Assembly (NCBI RefSeq): GCF_000067165.1
Contig: NC_010162.1
Coordinates: 310,001-374,000 of the forward strand
Length of the DNA: 64,000 nucleotides
DNA from: Sorangium cellulosum So ce56
GTDB lineage: Bacteria > Myxococcota_A > Polyangia > Polyangiales > Polyangiaceae
Reading direction: 5' to 3'
Shown: positions 16,424 through 26,117 of the stretch, in pieces
How positions within the stretch are numbered: the first letter of the stretch is position 1
Layout: the number at the start of each line of letters is the position of its first letter
Position numbers and translations under genes: made by a program
The notes under the pieces: model-generated
The model's input: only the letters and a program-made list of their open reading frames with translations
Database searches by the model: none
What the model was told of the DNA's origin: nothing

Positions 16424-17555
16424 GGCTCTCCTCCACGCTGCGCTTCGCGAACGGGACGCGCGCCACCGCGAGCGTCATGGACCGCCCCACGCCCTCCTCG
16501 GTGTACGCCCGCTTCGGCACGAGCAGCCTCGCGGCCCCCGCCGCCCGCAGCGCGGCCGGCTCGGCGACGCCCCGGGCGCCGACGTGCTTCTTCACCGTCT
16601 CCGACGGGTTCTCGATGCCCTCGGTCGCGTCGAGCTCCTCGGGCGTGAACGTGACGAGCGGCCACCCCCGCCGCGCCGACAGCGCGAGCAGCGCCTCCTC
16701 GTCGGCCTTCTTGTCGATCGTCGCCAGCGCCTTCACCGACTTCGCCGACAGGCCGTGCTCCTCGAGCAGCCGGTCGACGCCGCGCTCCACCATGGCGAGC
16801 GGCGCGCCGCGATCGCAGCCGACGCCGAGGACCAGGCTCTTCGGCCGGTAGACGACGGCGCGCTCGACGATCTCGGGGTGCGAGCGGGAGAGATCGCGGT
16901 CGCTCGCGACGAGCAGGATCTCCCACGCGCCGGGGTCCACGCCGTCGAGCGACGTCGCGTAGCGCACGCCCGGCGGCAGCGGCGCCGCCTCGGGCCAGAA
17001 CGAGGGTTCGCCGGTCTCCTGGACGAACAGCACCGGCGCGGCGTTCACGACGGCGGCGCAGCCGCGCGTCACGTTGCGGTCGGGATCGTCAAGGGTCCAC
17101 CCGAGGTCCCGGCCGAGGATGTCGACCGTCAGCGTCCCGAGCGCGTCGGACGCCGTGGTCACCACCGGCTGCGCGCCGAGCAGCCCGGCCACCTTCTCGG
17201 TGAACGCGTTGCCCCGCCCGACGTGCCCGGAGAGCACGCAGATCGAGAAGCGCGCCGTGTCGTCGACGCACACGACCGCAGGATCGACCTTCTTGTTCTT
17301 GAGCAGGGGCGCGATCATGCGCACGACTGCGCCGACGCTGATCACGAAGACGTGGCAGTCGTAGGCCGTGAACGCCTCGGTCAGGAGCGGCCCCATCGGC
17401 AGCGGGAGCGGCTTCGCACCCGCCGGCGCCCCGTCGAACAGCTTCTGCGACACGTAGAGATCCGCGCCCGGCAACCCCTCGATGAGCTTGCGCGCGATGG
17501 AGATCCCGTGCCGCGTGATGGCGTAGATGGCGTAGGGCTTGCGCTCGGCGGTCAT
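16416..17555 (-). CDS. cbiG: Cobalt-precorrin-5A hydrolase CbiG
   Basis: CbiG opens the delta-lactone of cobalt-precorrin-5A, releasing acetaldehyde, a step specific to the anaerobic pathway. The 379-residue protein has the usual three parts: an N-terminal domain including YAIYAITRHGISIARKL, a middle domain (about 60-140) with HVFVISVGAVVRMIAPLL and CVLSGHVGRGNAF, and a C-terminal CbiG_C domain (about 230-370) with VLGVGCDRGAPL and a final EGVGRSMTLAVARV. Its ATG overlaps the cobI stop (ATGA), so translation is probably coupled. The gene is the clearest evidence that the cluster follows the cobalt-early route. Confidence 0.92.
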   Translation of the reverse strand: MTAERKPYAIYAITRHGISIARKLIEGLPGADLYVSQKLFDGAPAGAKPLPLPMGPLLTEAFTAYDCHVFVISVGAVVRMIAPLLKNKKVDPAVVCVDDTARFSICVLSGHVGRGNAFTEKVAGLLGAQPVVTTASDALGTLTVDILGRDLGWTLDDPDRNVTRGCAAVVNAAPVLFVQETGEPSFWPEAAPLPPGVRYATSLDGVDPGAWEILLVASDRDLSRSHPEIVERAVVYRPKSLVLGVGCDRGAPLAMVERGVDRLLEEHGLSAKSVKALATIDKKADEEALLALSARRGWPLVTFTPEELDATEGIENPSETVKKHVGARGVAEPAALRAAGAARLLVPKRAYTEEGVGRSMTLAVARVPFAKRSVEESHG

Positions 17556-18352
17556 GGAGCCTCCTGTTCGGTAACAGCCTTGTCGAAGCCGCCCGGCGGC
17601 GAGGCCGGGGCCTCCCCGACGAGCAGCCCGCTCCGCTCCCCGCGCGTGACGACGACCATGGCGAAGCAGTCGCCCCGCTCGCCCTGCGCGGCCCGGAGGT
17701 CGCGGACGATCCGCTGCTCGGGCATCGTCGCCTTGGACACGAACACGGCCCGATCGAGGAGGCCAGCGCGCGTGAGCGCCTCGGTCACCTTCGGCATCTC
17801 CGAGCCGATCTTCATCAGGACCACGGTGTCGAAGCGCTGGAGGACGTCGGTCAGGTCGTCGACGCCGTACGTGGCGGGCAGGATGGCGATGCGCTCCTGC
17901 CCGTCGGCGAGCGCGAGCCCGCTCACGGCAGGGACCGCCGTGACCGAGGTGACGCCGGGGACGACCTCGACCTCGAGCCCAGGGAAGCGGCGGAGCGCCT
18001 CGCGGCGCACATAGACGAAGGTGCTGAAGAGCGACGGATCCCCCTCGGTGGCGAACGCCACGGTGAGGCCGCGCGAGAGCCGGTCGCCGATCGTCTCGAC
18101 GGCCGCGTCCACGTAGGGGCGGACGCGATCCGGGTCCTTGCTCATGGGGAAGGTGAGGAGCAGCCGCTCCTTGTCCCGCTGCTTGCCGACGACGGGCTCG
18201 AGGATCCGGTAGGCCATCGAGGCGCCGAAGTCCGAGCTGCGGGGGAGCGCGAGCACGTCCGCCTCCTGCAGGACGCGCACGGCGCGCAGCGTGAGCAGAT
18301 CCGGCGCGCCAGGGCCGACGCCGACGCCGTAGAGCTTGCCGAGGCCGCTCAT
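17552..18352 (-). CDS. cobI: Precorrin-2 C20-methyltransferase
   Basis: CobI/CbiL methylates C20 of (cobalt-)precorrin-2 using SAM. The 266-residue product starts MSGLGKLYGVGVGPGAPDLL, the family's N-terminal SAM-binding loop, and has FATEGDPSLFSTF (about 100-112), PGVTSVTAVPA and a C-terminal VSKATMPEQ stretch. Start and stop overlap its neighbours by the ATGA arrangement (cobL upstream, cbiG downstream). The last 15 residues are Pro/Gly/Glu-rich and probably flexible. Confidence 0.9.
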   Translation of the reverse strand: MSGLGKLYGVGVGPGAPDLLTLRAVRVLQEADVLALPRSSDFGASMAYRILEPVVGKQRDKERLLLTFPMSKDPDRVRPYVDAAVETIGDRLSRGLTVAFATEGDPSLFSTFVYVRREALRRFPGLEVEVVPGVTSVTAVPAVSGLALADGQERIAILPATYGVDDLTDVLQRFDTVVLMKIGSEMPKVTEALTRAGLLDRAVFVSKATMPEQRIVRDLRAAQGERGDCFAMVVVTRGERSGLLVGEAPASPPGGFDKAVTEQEAP

Positions 18353-19677
18353 GACGCCTCCGAGGTGGACCGCGGCGTACCGGAGGGCGCGGGCCGGGCC
18401 GGCTCCGCGCCCTCCGCCGCTTCCACGGCTTCCCGCGCCTTCGCCGGCTTCGTCGCGGCGAAGATGTGGATCGGGTTCAGCGCCTCGTACCGCACGTAAC
18501 GCGCGAGCGGGACGCCGCGCGAGACCGAGAGCAGCGTGACCTCGGGGTCGAGCCCACGCGCCCGCAGCGCGCGGTACGTCTCGGCGACGTTCTCCATCGT
18601 GATGGCGTTGACCACGAGCCGGCCGCCCGGCCGCAGCCGATCGAGCGCCACCGTGACGATCTCCTCCATGCTGCCCTTGCTCCCTCCGACGAACACAGCG
18701 TCCGGGTCCTCGAGCGCCGCGAGCGCCTCGGGCGCGCGGCCCGCGACGACGCGCACGTTGTCGACCCCGTGCGCGCGGACGTTGTCGCGGCAGATCTCCA
18801 CGCCCTCCGGGTCGACCTCGATCGCGTAGACCCGCCCCAGGGGGCAGAGCATCGCCGCCTCGATCGAGACCGACCCCGAGCCGGCGCCGACGTCCCAGAC
18901 GACCGCGTCGGGGCGGATCGTCATCGAGGCGATCGAGAGCATGCGCACCTCGCGCTTCGTGATCAGGCCGTTCTTCGGCATGCGCTTCGCGAACGCGTCC
19001 TCGTGCAGGTAGGGGACGGCCGGCGGCGGGCGCCACGCGGGGTCGCTCCGCAGGAGCAGGAGCACGTTCAGCGGGCCGATGTCCTCGCAGGCGGCGAGCG
19101 CGGCGAGGTCGAACGCGCGCACGCGCTCGCCGGCGCCGGCGAGGCTCTCGCAGACCCACGCCTTCCAGCCGGCGTCGCCGTGCTCGAGGAGCCGCGCCGC
19201 GAGGCGGGCCGGGCCGTTCTCGCCGTCGGTCAGCACCGCGACCTTCGAGAGCCGGCGGAGGCGCGTCGCGAACCCCTCGGGGGAGCGCCCGTGGACCGAG
19301 ACGAACGCGGCGTCGTCCCAGGCGATCCCGGTGCGCGCGAACGCCCACTGGACCGAGCTCAGGCTCGGGATGATCTCGACGTGCTCGCCGCCGAGCTTCC
19401 GGACGACGAGCGCGCCGACGCCGAAGAACAGCGGGTCGCCCGAGGCGAGGATGCAAACGTTCTGCTCGGCGGACAGGGCGTCCACGCGGTCGAGCGCCGC
19501 GGACAGGCCGCCCTTGAGGGCGATCTTCTCGCCGCGGAACTGGGGGAAGAACTCGAGGTGCCGCTCGCCCCCCACGAGCACCTCGGCGCGGGCGACCGCG
19601 GACGCGGCGCGGCTCGACAGGCTGGCGCACCCGTCGTCGCCGATGCCGACGACGGTGACGGCGCGGCGCGCGCTCAT
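18349..19677 (-). CDS. cobL: Precorrin-6Y C5,15-methyltransferase/decarboxylase (fused CbiE-CbiT)
   Basis: The 442-residue protein is the fused form of CbiE and CbiT: it methylates C5 and C15 and decarboxylates the C12 acetate side chain. The N-terminal half (about 1-205) is a tetrapyrrole methylase with VVGIGDDGCASL and LASGDPLFFGVG. The C-terminal half (about 225-420) is a Rossmann methyltransferase with VWDVGAGSGSVSIEAA (260-275). ATG 19677 is chosen because it is the natural start of the methylase domain and overlaps the cobH stop. A Glu/Ala/Pro-rich tail of about 25 residues precedes the overlap with cobI. Confidence 0.92.
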   Translation of the reverse strand: MSARRAVTVVGIGDDGCASLSSRAASAVARAEVLVGGERHLEFFPQFRGEKIALKGGLSAALDRVDALSAEQNVCILASGDPLFFGVGALVVRKLGGEHVEIIPSLSSVQWAFARTGIAWDDAAFVSVHGRSPEGFATRLRRLSKVAVLTDGENGPARLAARLLEHGDAGWKAWVCESLAGAGERVRAFDLAALAACEDIGPLNVLLLLRSDPAWRPPPAVPYLHEDAFAKRMPKNGLITKREVRMLSIASMTIRPDAVVWDVGAGSGSVSIEAAMLCPLGRVYAIEVDPEGVEICRDNVRAHGVDNVRVVAGRAPEALAALEDPDAVFVGGSKGSMEEIVTVALDRLRPGGRLVVNAITMENVAETYRALRARGLDPEVTLLSVSRGVPLARYVRYEALNPIHIFAATKPAKAREAVEAAEGAEPARPAPSGTPRSTSEAS

Positions 19678-20423
19678 CGCGCCACCTTGGCCGGCTCGGC
19701 CGGGCCGGCCGAGCCCGCGGATGCTGTCGATCCCGCCGGTCCCGCCGAGTCCGCCGACAGGAGCAGCAGCGCGTGGACGATCGCGACGGCGATGGGGCTG
19801 CCGCCCTTGCGGCCGCGCGCCACGATGGAGGGGATCCCGGACTCGAGCAGGGCCTCCTTGGACTCCGCCGCCGACACGAAGCCGACCGGCACGCCGATCA
19901 CGAGCGCCGGCCGCGCCCCCTCCTCCCGGGCGAGGCGCACGACCTCGAGCAGCGCCGTCGGCGCGTTGCCGATCGCGACGATCGCCCCGTCGAGGAGCCC
20001 GAGCCGGTGCGCCTTGCGCATCGACTCGATCGCGCGGGTCGAGCCGGCCGCGGAGGCGGCCTGGATGACGTCGTCGTCCGAGATGAAGCAGTGGATCGCG
20101 CAGCCGTACGACGCGAGCCGCTGCTCGTTCAGGCCGACGCCGATCATCTTCACGTCGACGAGGACCGGCGCGCCGCTCCGGAGCGCCGCGATGCCCCGCG
20201 CGATCGCCTCGGGGTGGAGCCGCATGAGCGACGAGAACTCGAAGTCGGCTGTCGCGTGGATCACGCGGCGGACGACCTGCCACTCGGCCTCCGGGAAGCC
20301 GTGCGCGCCGGCCTCCTCGTCGATGATCGCGAAGCTCTTGTCCTCGATGCGCCGCCCGAGCGCGGTCATCTGCCGCATGTCGTTCACCGCGCGCGCTCCG
20401 TCATCGATCATGGCACCGCTCAT
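19674..20423 (-). CDS. cobH: Precorrin-8X methylmutase
   Basis: CobH/CbiC moves the methyl group from C11 to C12, giving hydrogenobyrinate or its cobalt form. Of 249 residues, the family motif VIHATADFEF holds the catalytic His (about H56), followed by LVDVKMIGVGL and a C-terminal PVGFVSAAESKEAL segment. ATG 20423 overlaps the cbiD stop (ATGA). The last 25 residues are an Ala/Gly/Ser-rich low-complexity tail unusual for the family and probably disordered. Confidence 0.92.
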   Translation of the reverse strand: MSGAMIDDGARAVNDMRQMTALGRRIEDKSFAIIDEEAGAHGFPEAEWQVVRRVIHATADFEFSSLMRLHPEAIARGIAALRSGAPVLVDVKMIGVGLNEQRLASYGCAIHCFISDDDVIQAASAAGSTRAIESMRKAHRLGLLDGAIVAIGNAPTALLEVVRLAREEGARPALVIGVPVGFVSAAESKEALLESGIPSIVARGRKGGSPIAVAIVHALLLLSADSAGPAGSTASAGSAGPAEPAKVAR

Positions 20424-21565
20424 GGCTCCTCCGCCTTCTCCGCCCTGTCCGCACCGATGGCACCGGCGTCGCCGGCCGGATATCGGCCGAGCAGCGCCCC
20501 GTTGAAATCGACGAGGCAGGCGTGCACCTCGAGGGCGCCGCCCGCGTGACGCGAGGTGTGCTCGACGACGCGCCGGCAGATCCCCCCGGGCACGCCGGTG
20601 AGCCCCTCGCGCTGGCACAGCTCGAGCACGTGCCGCGCGGTGTTCGCCTGCCGGATCTCGGCGGCGATCTCCGGCCGCGCGCCGAGCTCCTCGGCGATCT
20701 GTGCGAGCAGCTCCATGCTCACCTCCGACCCGGCGGCGTGCGTCATCATCTTGCCGTCGGCCATCTTCGAGAGCTTGCCGATCATGCCGACGATGATCGC
20801 CCGGGCGATCCGCCGCCGCGCGGCGTGGCGGACCCCGGTGCCGATGAAGTCGCCCACCTGGATGAACGCCTCCTCCGGGAGCTCCGGGTAGAGCTTCATC
20901 GCGTACGCCTCGGATTTGCCGCCGGTCGTCAGCGTGAGCGCCGCGATGCCGCGCTCGGCGGCGACGTCGATCGCCTGCACGACGCTCGCGCGGAAGGCGG
21001 CGGTCGAGTACGGCTTCACGATCCCGCTCGTCCCGAGGATGGAGATGCCGCCGATGAGCCCGAGCCGCGCGTTGATGGTCTGCTTCGCCATCTCCTCGCC
21101 CTGGGGGACGCTGAGGGTCACCGTGGCCCCGGCGAAGCCCGATCCCTCGAGCTCCTCGAGGACCATCTCGGTGATGTTCCGGCGCGGCACGGGGTTCACG
21201 GCCGGCGCGCCGACGGGCAGCCCGAGCCCCGGCTTGGTGACGACGGCGACCCCCGCGCCGCCGCGGATCTCGACGCCCGGCTCGCGGCGGAGCTCGACCT
21301 CGGCGACGAGCTCGGCGCCGTGCGTGCAGTCGGGATCGTCGCCGGCGTCCTTGATGACGCTGCACGTGGCGCGCGGCCCGTCGCGATCGCAGCGCCTCAG
21401 CGGGAAGGTGACCTTCTGCCCGTTCGGCAGGGTGGTCTCGATGGCGTCGACCGCCGCGCCGCGCGCGAGCACGCGCGCCGCCGCCTTGGCCGCGGCGGCC
21501 GCGCACGCGCCCGTCGTGAACCCCTCGCGCTGCCCCTTCGGGTCTCTCGGCCGGAGCTCTGCCAT
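20420..21565 (-). CDS. cbiD: Cobalt-precorrin-5B C1-methyltransferase CbiD
   Basis: CbiD methylates C1 in the anaerobic pathway. The 381-residue protein has the diagnostic N-terminal motif EGFTTGACAAAAAKAAA, followed by CSVIKDAGDDPDCTHG, INPVPRRNI-like VNPVPRRNITEMV, GTSGIVKPYSTAA and FIGTGVRHAARR. ATG 21565 lies just before this conserved start. The DNA from 21546 across the start to 21648 is repeated at 29718-29820, where the reductase gene still ends normally. This shows that the reductase gene once lay directly upstream of cbiD. purL is now the upstream neighbour. Confidence 0.93.
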   Translation of the reverse strand: MAELRPRDPKGQREGFTTGACAAAAAKAAARVLARGAAVDAIETTLPNGQKVTFPLRRCDRDGPRATCSVIKDAGDDPDCTHGAELVAEVELRREPGVEIRGGAGVAVVTKPGLGLPVGAPAVNPVPRRNITEMVLEELEGSGFAGATVTLSVPQGEEMAKQTINARLGLIGGISILGTSGIVKPYSTAAFRASVVQAIDVAAERGIAALTLTTGGKSEAYAMKLYPELPEEAFIQVGDFIGTGVRHAARRRIARAIIVGMIGKLSKMADGKMMTHAAGSEVSMELLAQIAEELGARPEIAAEIRQANTARHVLELCQREGLTGVPGGICRRVVEHTSRHAGGALEVHACLVDFNGALLGRYPAGDAGAIGADRAEKAEEP

Positions 21566-21582
21566 CGCAGGTGCCGGAACGA

Positions 21583-21648
21583 CTACAACGATTTTCGCGC
21601 GGCGTTGTGGGAGAAGCTTTCGAGGCGCGCGCCGCCCTCGGGCGGCGT
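21583..21648 (-). pseudogene. Orphan 3' end of the flavoprotein reductase gene
   Basis: On the minus strand this stretch reads TPPEGGARLESFSHNAARKSL and a stop, matching APEGSVLLESFFNNPAKKSL at the end of the reductase encoded at 29755-30492. Together with the cbiD start it belongs to a 103-base direct repeat (21546-21648 against 29718-29820) that is about three-quarters identical by eye without gaps. It is the left scar of the insertion carrying purL and the His-rich lipoprotein. Confidence 0.75.
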
Positions 21649-21699
21649 GACGATTTCCCGCCCTCCTGGTCGGTCGGGGCGAAACTCCAGGAGAGACCC

Positions 21700-24600
21700 T
21701 CAGCCCACGAACGCCCGCGCGCTCTCGAAGAGGCGCAGCCAGGGGCCGCGTTCCGACCACTCGGGAGGAGCCCAGCTGTGCTGCACGGCGCGGAAGACGC
21801 GCTCGGGGTGCGGCATGAGGATCGTCACACGGCCGTCGTCGGTGGTGAGGCCGGTGATGCCGTCGGGCGAGCCGTTGGGGTTGGCGGGGTAGCGCGTGGC
21901 GACCTCACCGCGGCCGTCCACCCAGCGGGCCGCCACACGCGCCGCGCGGCGATCGGCGTCGCTGGCGAAGTGGGCATAGCCCTCGCCGTGGGCCACGGCC
22001 ACGGGCAGGCGCGCGCCCACCAAGCCGCGCAGCAGCACCGAGGGGCTCTCCAGGATCTCGACCTGGGCGAGACGGGCCTCGAACTGTTCGGAACGGTTCT
22101 TGACGAAGCGCGGCCAGCGCTGGGCACCGGGGATGATGTCCTTGAGGCCGGCCATCATCTGGCAGCCGTTGCAGATGCCGAGGGCGAAGGTGTTCGGTCG
22201 CCTGAAGAAGGCCGACAGCGCCTCGCGCGTCTCGCTGTGAAAGAGCGCCGAGCGGGCCCAACCCATGCCGGCGCCGAGCACGTCGCCGTAGGAAAAACCG
22301 CCGCAGGCGGCCAGGCCGCGGAAGCTCTCGAGCGACACGGCGCCGCTCATCAGATCGCTCATGTGCACGTCGTGGGCGGCGAAGCCGGCGCGGTGGAAGG
22401 CGGCGGCCATCTCGATCTGACCGTTGACGCCCTGCTCGCGCAAAATGGCCACCTTGGGCCGTTCGCTGGCGGCTTCGATCAGCGGGCGAGCCAGCGAGCG
22501 TTCGACGTCGAAGGGCAGATGCGGCGAGATGCCCGGATCCCCGGCGTCGAGCAGCGCGTCGAACTCCTCGCGGGCCTTCTCGGGATTGTCGCGCAGCGCT
22601 CGCATGCGGTAGCTGGTCTCGGACCAGGCGCGGCGCAAGTCCACGCGCGGCTCGTCGAGCACGGCCTGGCCGCCCGCGGTCACCACCAGTCGATCGTCGC
22701 TGCGGAGCTTGCCGACGACGTGCGCCGCTCCCTCGAGACCGGCGCGGGCGAAGGCCGAGATGACCTCGGGCGCGTCCTGGGCACGCACCTGCAGGAGCGC
22801 GCCCAGCTCTTCCGAGAACAAGGCTGCAGCCTGAGCGGCCGGAAGCGAGATGTTCGCCGCCAGCGCATCGAGCGACAGCTCCGCGCCGACGCGGCCGGCG
22901 AAGCTCATCTCGGCCCAGGTGACGAACAGGCCGCCGTCCGAGCGATCGTGGTAGGCGAGCACCAGCCCCCGCTGCCGCAGGCTCTGCACGGCCTCGAAGA
23001 AGGCGCGCAGATCGGCCGGCGAGTCGACGTCCGGCACGCTGTCGCCCACTTGCTCGCTGACGGTGGCGAACGCCGAGAGGCCCAGGCGATTCTTGCCGCG
23101 TCCCAGGTCGACGGCCACGAGCACGGTGTCCCCGACGTCGGTGCGGAGCTGGGGCGTGAGCGCGCCGCGCACGTCCGGCACACGGGCGAAGGCCGAGACG
23201 ATGAGCGAGATGGGAGAGACGACGCTCTTCTGGCCGCCGTCCCAGACCGTGCGCATCGACATGCTGTCCTTGCCGACGGGGATGGCGAGACCGAGCGCCG
23301 GGCACAGCTCGAGGCCCACCGCCTTCACGGCTTCGTAGAGCCTGGCGTCCTCACCGGGGGCGCCGGCCGCCGCCATCCAGTTCGCCGACAATTTCACGCG
23401 CTCGAGGCTCTCGATCGGAGCCGATGCCAGGTTGGTCAGCGCCTCGCCCACGGCCATGCGCGCCGAGGCCGCAGCGTCGAGCACGGCGAGCGGGGCGCGC
23501 TCGCCCATGGCCATGGCCTCGCCGCCGTAACCCGTGTAGTCGGCCAGCGTCACCGCTGCATCGGCCACGGCCACCTGCCAGGGCCCGACCATCTGATCGC
23601 GGTGCACGAGGCCGGTGATGGTGCGGTCGCCGATGGTGATGAGGAAGGACTTGTCGGCTACCGTGGGCAGCCGCAGCAGGCGATAGACCGCCTCGCGCAG
23701 CGGCAGCTTGGCGGCGTCGAGCGCCTGTCTGGGCGAGGGCAGGCGGCGGACGTCGCGCGTCATCTTGGGCGGCTTGCCGAGCAAGACCGACAGCGGCATG
23801 TCGATCGGCCGGTCGTCGAGCTCGGCGTCGTCGAGCACCAGATCGTTCTGCGCCGTCGAGTGACCGACCACGGCGTAGGGGCAGCGCTCGCGCCGGCAGA
23901 TCTCCTCGAAGATCGTAAGGCGCGAGCCGTCCAGAGCCAGCACGTAGCGCTCCTGCGCCTCGTTGCACCAGATCTCGAGCGGCGACATGCCGGGCTCGAC
24001 CGAGGGCACTCGGCGCAGGTCGAAGCGCCCTCCCACGCCCGCGTCGTGCACCAGCTCGGGCAAGGCGTTCGACAAGCCGCCCGCGCCCACGTCGTGGATG
24101 CTGAGGATGGGCGAACCGGCGCCCAGGGCGTTGCAGCGATCGATGACCTCCTGGCAGCGCCGCTGCATCTCCGGGTTGTCCCGCTGCACCGAGGCGAAAT
24201 CCAGATCGGCGGACGACGAGCCCGAGGCCATCGACGACGCCGCGCCGCCGCCCAGGCCGATCAACATGGCCGGCCCGCCGAGCACGACGATGGGCGCCCC
24301 GGCCGGGAAGGTCTTCTTCAGCGCCAGCTCGGGCCGCACATTGCCGAGCCCGCCCGCCAGCATGATGGGCTTGTGATAGCCGCGCACGCTGGAGGCCGAG
24401 CTGCCGTCGCCCGGCACCTTCTGCTCGAAGGTCCGGAAGTAGCCGGCCAGGGCAGGACGCCCGAACTCGTTGTTGAAGGCGGCGCCGCCGAGCGGCCCGT
24501 CGATCATGATGTCGAGCGCCGAGACGATGCGATCGGGCTTGCCGATCGACTCGGCTTCCCACGGCTGCTCGAAGCCGGGAATGCGCAGGTTCGACACCGA

Positions 24601-25629
24601 AAAGCCGGTGAGCCCGGCCTTGGGCTTCGCGCCTCGCCCCGTGGCGCCCTCGTCACGGATCTCGCCGCCGCTGCCCGTCGAAGCGCCGGGATGCGGCGAA
24701 ATGGCCGTGGGATGGTTGTGCGTCTCCACCTTCATCAGCACGTGCGCCGGCTCACGCCGCGTCTCGTACAGCGCACCGGCCCCCGGCTGTGGAAAGAAGC
24801 GCTCGGCGTCGAGCCCCTCCATGACCGCCGCGTTGTCGCTGTACGCCGACAGGACATGGTGCGGCGTCACCGCGAAGGTGTTCTGGATCATCTTGAACAG
24901 CGAGAGCCCCTGCGCCTCGCCGTCGATCACCCAGTCGGCCTTGAAGATCTTGTGCCGACAGTGCTCGCTGTTGGCCTGCGCGAACATCATCAGCTCGACG
25001 TCGCTCGGATCCCGCCTCAGCTCCGTGAACGCGGCCAGCAGGTAGTCGATCTCGTCCTCGGCCAGGGCCAGGCCGAGCTCCTTGTTGGCGCGCGTCAGCG
25101 AGAGCCGCCCCTCGCGCGACAGCGGCACGCGAGCGAGGGGCCGCGGCTTTTCCTCGCGAAAGAGCGCCTGCCCGGCCGCCAGATCGAAGGCCACCGACTC
25201 GGTCATCCGATCGTGCAGCGCCCCCGCCGCGCGCGTCAGCTCCTCGCCGGTCAGCGGCCGCGACGCCCGCACGTAGTAGGCGATGCCCCGCTCGATCCGC
25301 TGCACCGCCGCGAGCCCCGCCACCCAGGCGATGTCGGTCGCCTTCGAGCTCCAGGGCGAGAGGGTGCCGAAGCGCGGCACCACCAGCACGAGCTGACCTT
25401 CGTCCTCGCCCGTCCCGCCCCCGCCGTGCGCCAGCGCGTCGTCGTCCAAGAGACGCGACAGCACGTGCTCGCCGCGCTCGTCGAGCGAGGCCCGCGAGTG
25501 CACGAAGTAGATCCAGCGGCTCCCCAGCCCGACCACCTCGGGCACCCGCTGCTTCAGCTCGGTCAGGCGCTTGTCGGTACGAAACGGAGAGAGAGCGCGC
25601 GCGCCGCGGACGTGTCGGAAGGCAGCCAT
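21700..25629 (-). CDS. purL: Phosphoribosylformylglycinamidine synthase, large single-chain type
   Basis: PurL converts FGAR, glutamine and ATP to FGAM in purine synthesis. The 1309-residue length matches the single-chain proteobacterial enzyme. The order is an N-terminal PurS-like region (1-150), linker, two AIRS-like ATP-binding halves with MMFAQANSEHCRHKIF, VETHNHPTAISP and GDGSSASSVRGYHKP, and a C-terminal glutaminase (about 1040-1309) with LREQGVNGQIEMA, the nucleophile in GICNGCQMM, and HPERVFRA. ATG 25629 gives the usual N-terminus; two more in-frame ATGs lie at 25638 and 25647. A housekeeping gene here is odd: it interrupts the cobalamin operon and sits within the block bounded by the reductase/cbiD junction repeat. 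Confidence 0.95.
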   Translation of the reverse strand: MAAFRHVRGARALSPFRTDKRLTELKQRVPEVVGLGSRWIYFVHSRASLDERGEHVLSRLLDDDALAHGGGGTGEDEGQLVLVVPRFGTLSPWSSKATDIAWVAGLAAVQRIERGIAYYVRASRPLTGEELTRAAGALHDRMTESVAFDLAAGQALFREEKPRPLARVPLSREGRLSLTRANKELGLALAEDEIDYLLAAFTELRRDPSDVELMMFAQANSEHCRHKIFKADWVIDGEAQGLSLFKMIQNTFAVTPHHVLSAYSDNAAVMEGLDAERFFPQPGAGALYETRREPAHVLMKVETHNHPTAISPHPGASTGSGGEIRDEGATGRGAKPKAGLTGFSVSNLRIPGFEQPWEAESIGKPDRIVSALDIMIDGPLGGAAFNNEFGRPALAGYFRTFEQKVPGDGSSASSVRGYHKPIMLAGGLGNVRPELALKKTFPAGAPIVVLGGPAMLIGLGGGAASSMASGSSSADLDFASVQRDNPEMQRRCQEVIDRCNALGAGSPILSIHDVGAGGLSNALPELVHDAGVGGRFDLRRVPSVEPGMSPLEIWCNEAQERYVLALDGSRLTIFEEICRRERCPYAVVGHSTAQNDLVLDDAELDDRPIDMPLSVLLGKPPKMTRDVRRLPSPRQALDAAKLPLREAVYRLLRLPTVADKSFLITIGDRTITGLVHRDQMVGPWQVAVADAAVTLADYTGYGGEAMAMGERAPLAVLDAAASARMAVGEALTNLASAPIESLERVKLSANWMAAAGAPGEDARLYEAVKAVGLELCPALGLAIPVGKDSMSMRTVWDGGQKSVVSPISLIVSAFARVPDVRGALTPQLRTDVGDTVLVAVDLGRGKNRLGLSAFATVSEQVGDSVPDVDSPADLRAFFEAVQSLRQRGLVLAYHDRSDGGLFVTWAEMSFAGRVGAELSLDALAANISLPAAQAAALFSEELGALLQVRAQDAPEVISAFARAGLEGAAHVVGKLRSDDRLVVTAGGQAVLDEPRVDLRRAWSETSYRMRALRDNPEKAREEFDALLDAGDPGISPHLPFDVERSLARPLIEAASERPKVAILREQGVNGQIEMAAAFHRAGFAAHDVHMSDLMSGAVSLESFRGLAACGGFSYGDVLGAGMGWARSALFHSETREALSAFFRRPNTFALGICNGCQMMAGLKDIIPGAQRWPRFVKNRSEQFEARLAQVEILESPSVLLRGLVGARLPVAVAHGEGYAHFASDADRRAARVAARWVDGRGEVATRYPANPNGSPDGITGLTTDDGRVTILMPHPERVFRAVQHSWAPPEWSERGPWLRLFESARAFVG

Positions 25630-26117
25630 GGCGGGCATTTGGCCCATGGGGGCAGCCGATTCAACCGAAACGGGCAGCCACGGGGCTGGGGCCCGGTGTC
25701 CCCGCCACCCGCGCCGGTGCGGGTGGTCTTCCCCGGGCTCGCACCGTCGACAGCGTCCGAGGCCGCACGGAGGGCCACGCCCCTTCCGGGTTCCGGGCGG
25801 GCGCGGGGGGACCCCTCGCAGGCTGGAACCCCTGGCCGGCCTCGATCCGCGACGCTGGTCCCAGGATCGAGCCGCCTGGGAGCGGCTTCGGGCGCCGTTG
25901 TCCCTTCTCGCGCGCCGCGCCGAACCGGAGCCGCTCCGGGGGGCACCTCGCCGCGCGGTCTTTCGACGAACGTGTCCGCAGCCAACCGGACTCATCCGGC
26001 CCCGCTGCTCCCGGGGGGGGCGGTACAGGGCGTTGAGGCGGCGCTTCGCTCGCACCAGATCTTGCACCGCGATCTGCGGTGTGTGGGGGCCATCCTTACC
26101 TCCCCCGCTCGGGTTCG
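25630..26117. other. Intergenic region upstream of purL, mostly featureless
   Basis: These 488 bases hold the presumed purL promoter and one likely transposase remnant near 26005-26085 (listed separately). No other frame resembles a protein family. The sequence is rich in GC tracts, and a G-run occurs near 26011-26020. Confidence 0.5.
26005..26085 (-). pseudogene. Possible IS110-type transposase fragment
   Basis: The minus strand reads IAVQDLVRAKRRLNALYRP, which resembles the DLxRAKNRLKALYR segment found in IS110/IS116/IS902-type transposases as I remember them. No start, catalytic motif or end sequence is present, and flanking residues degenerate quickly. If correct, it shows past insertion-sequence activity inside the purL-lipoprotein block. 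Confidence 0.35.
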
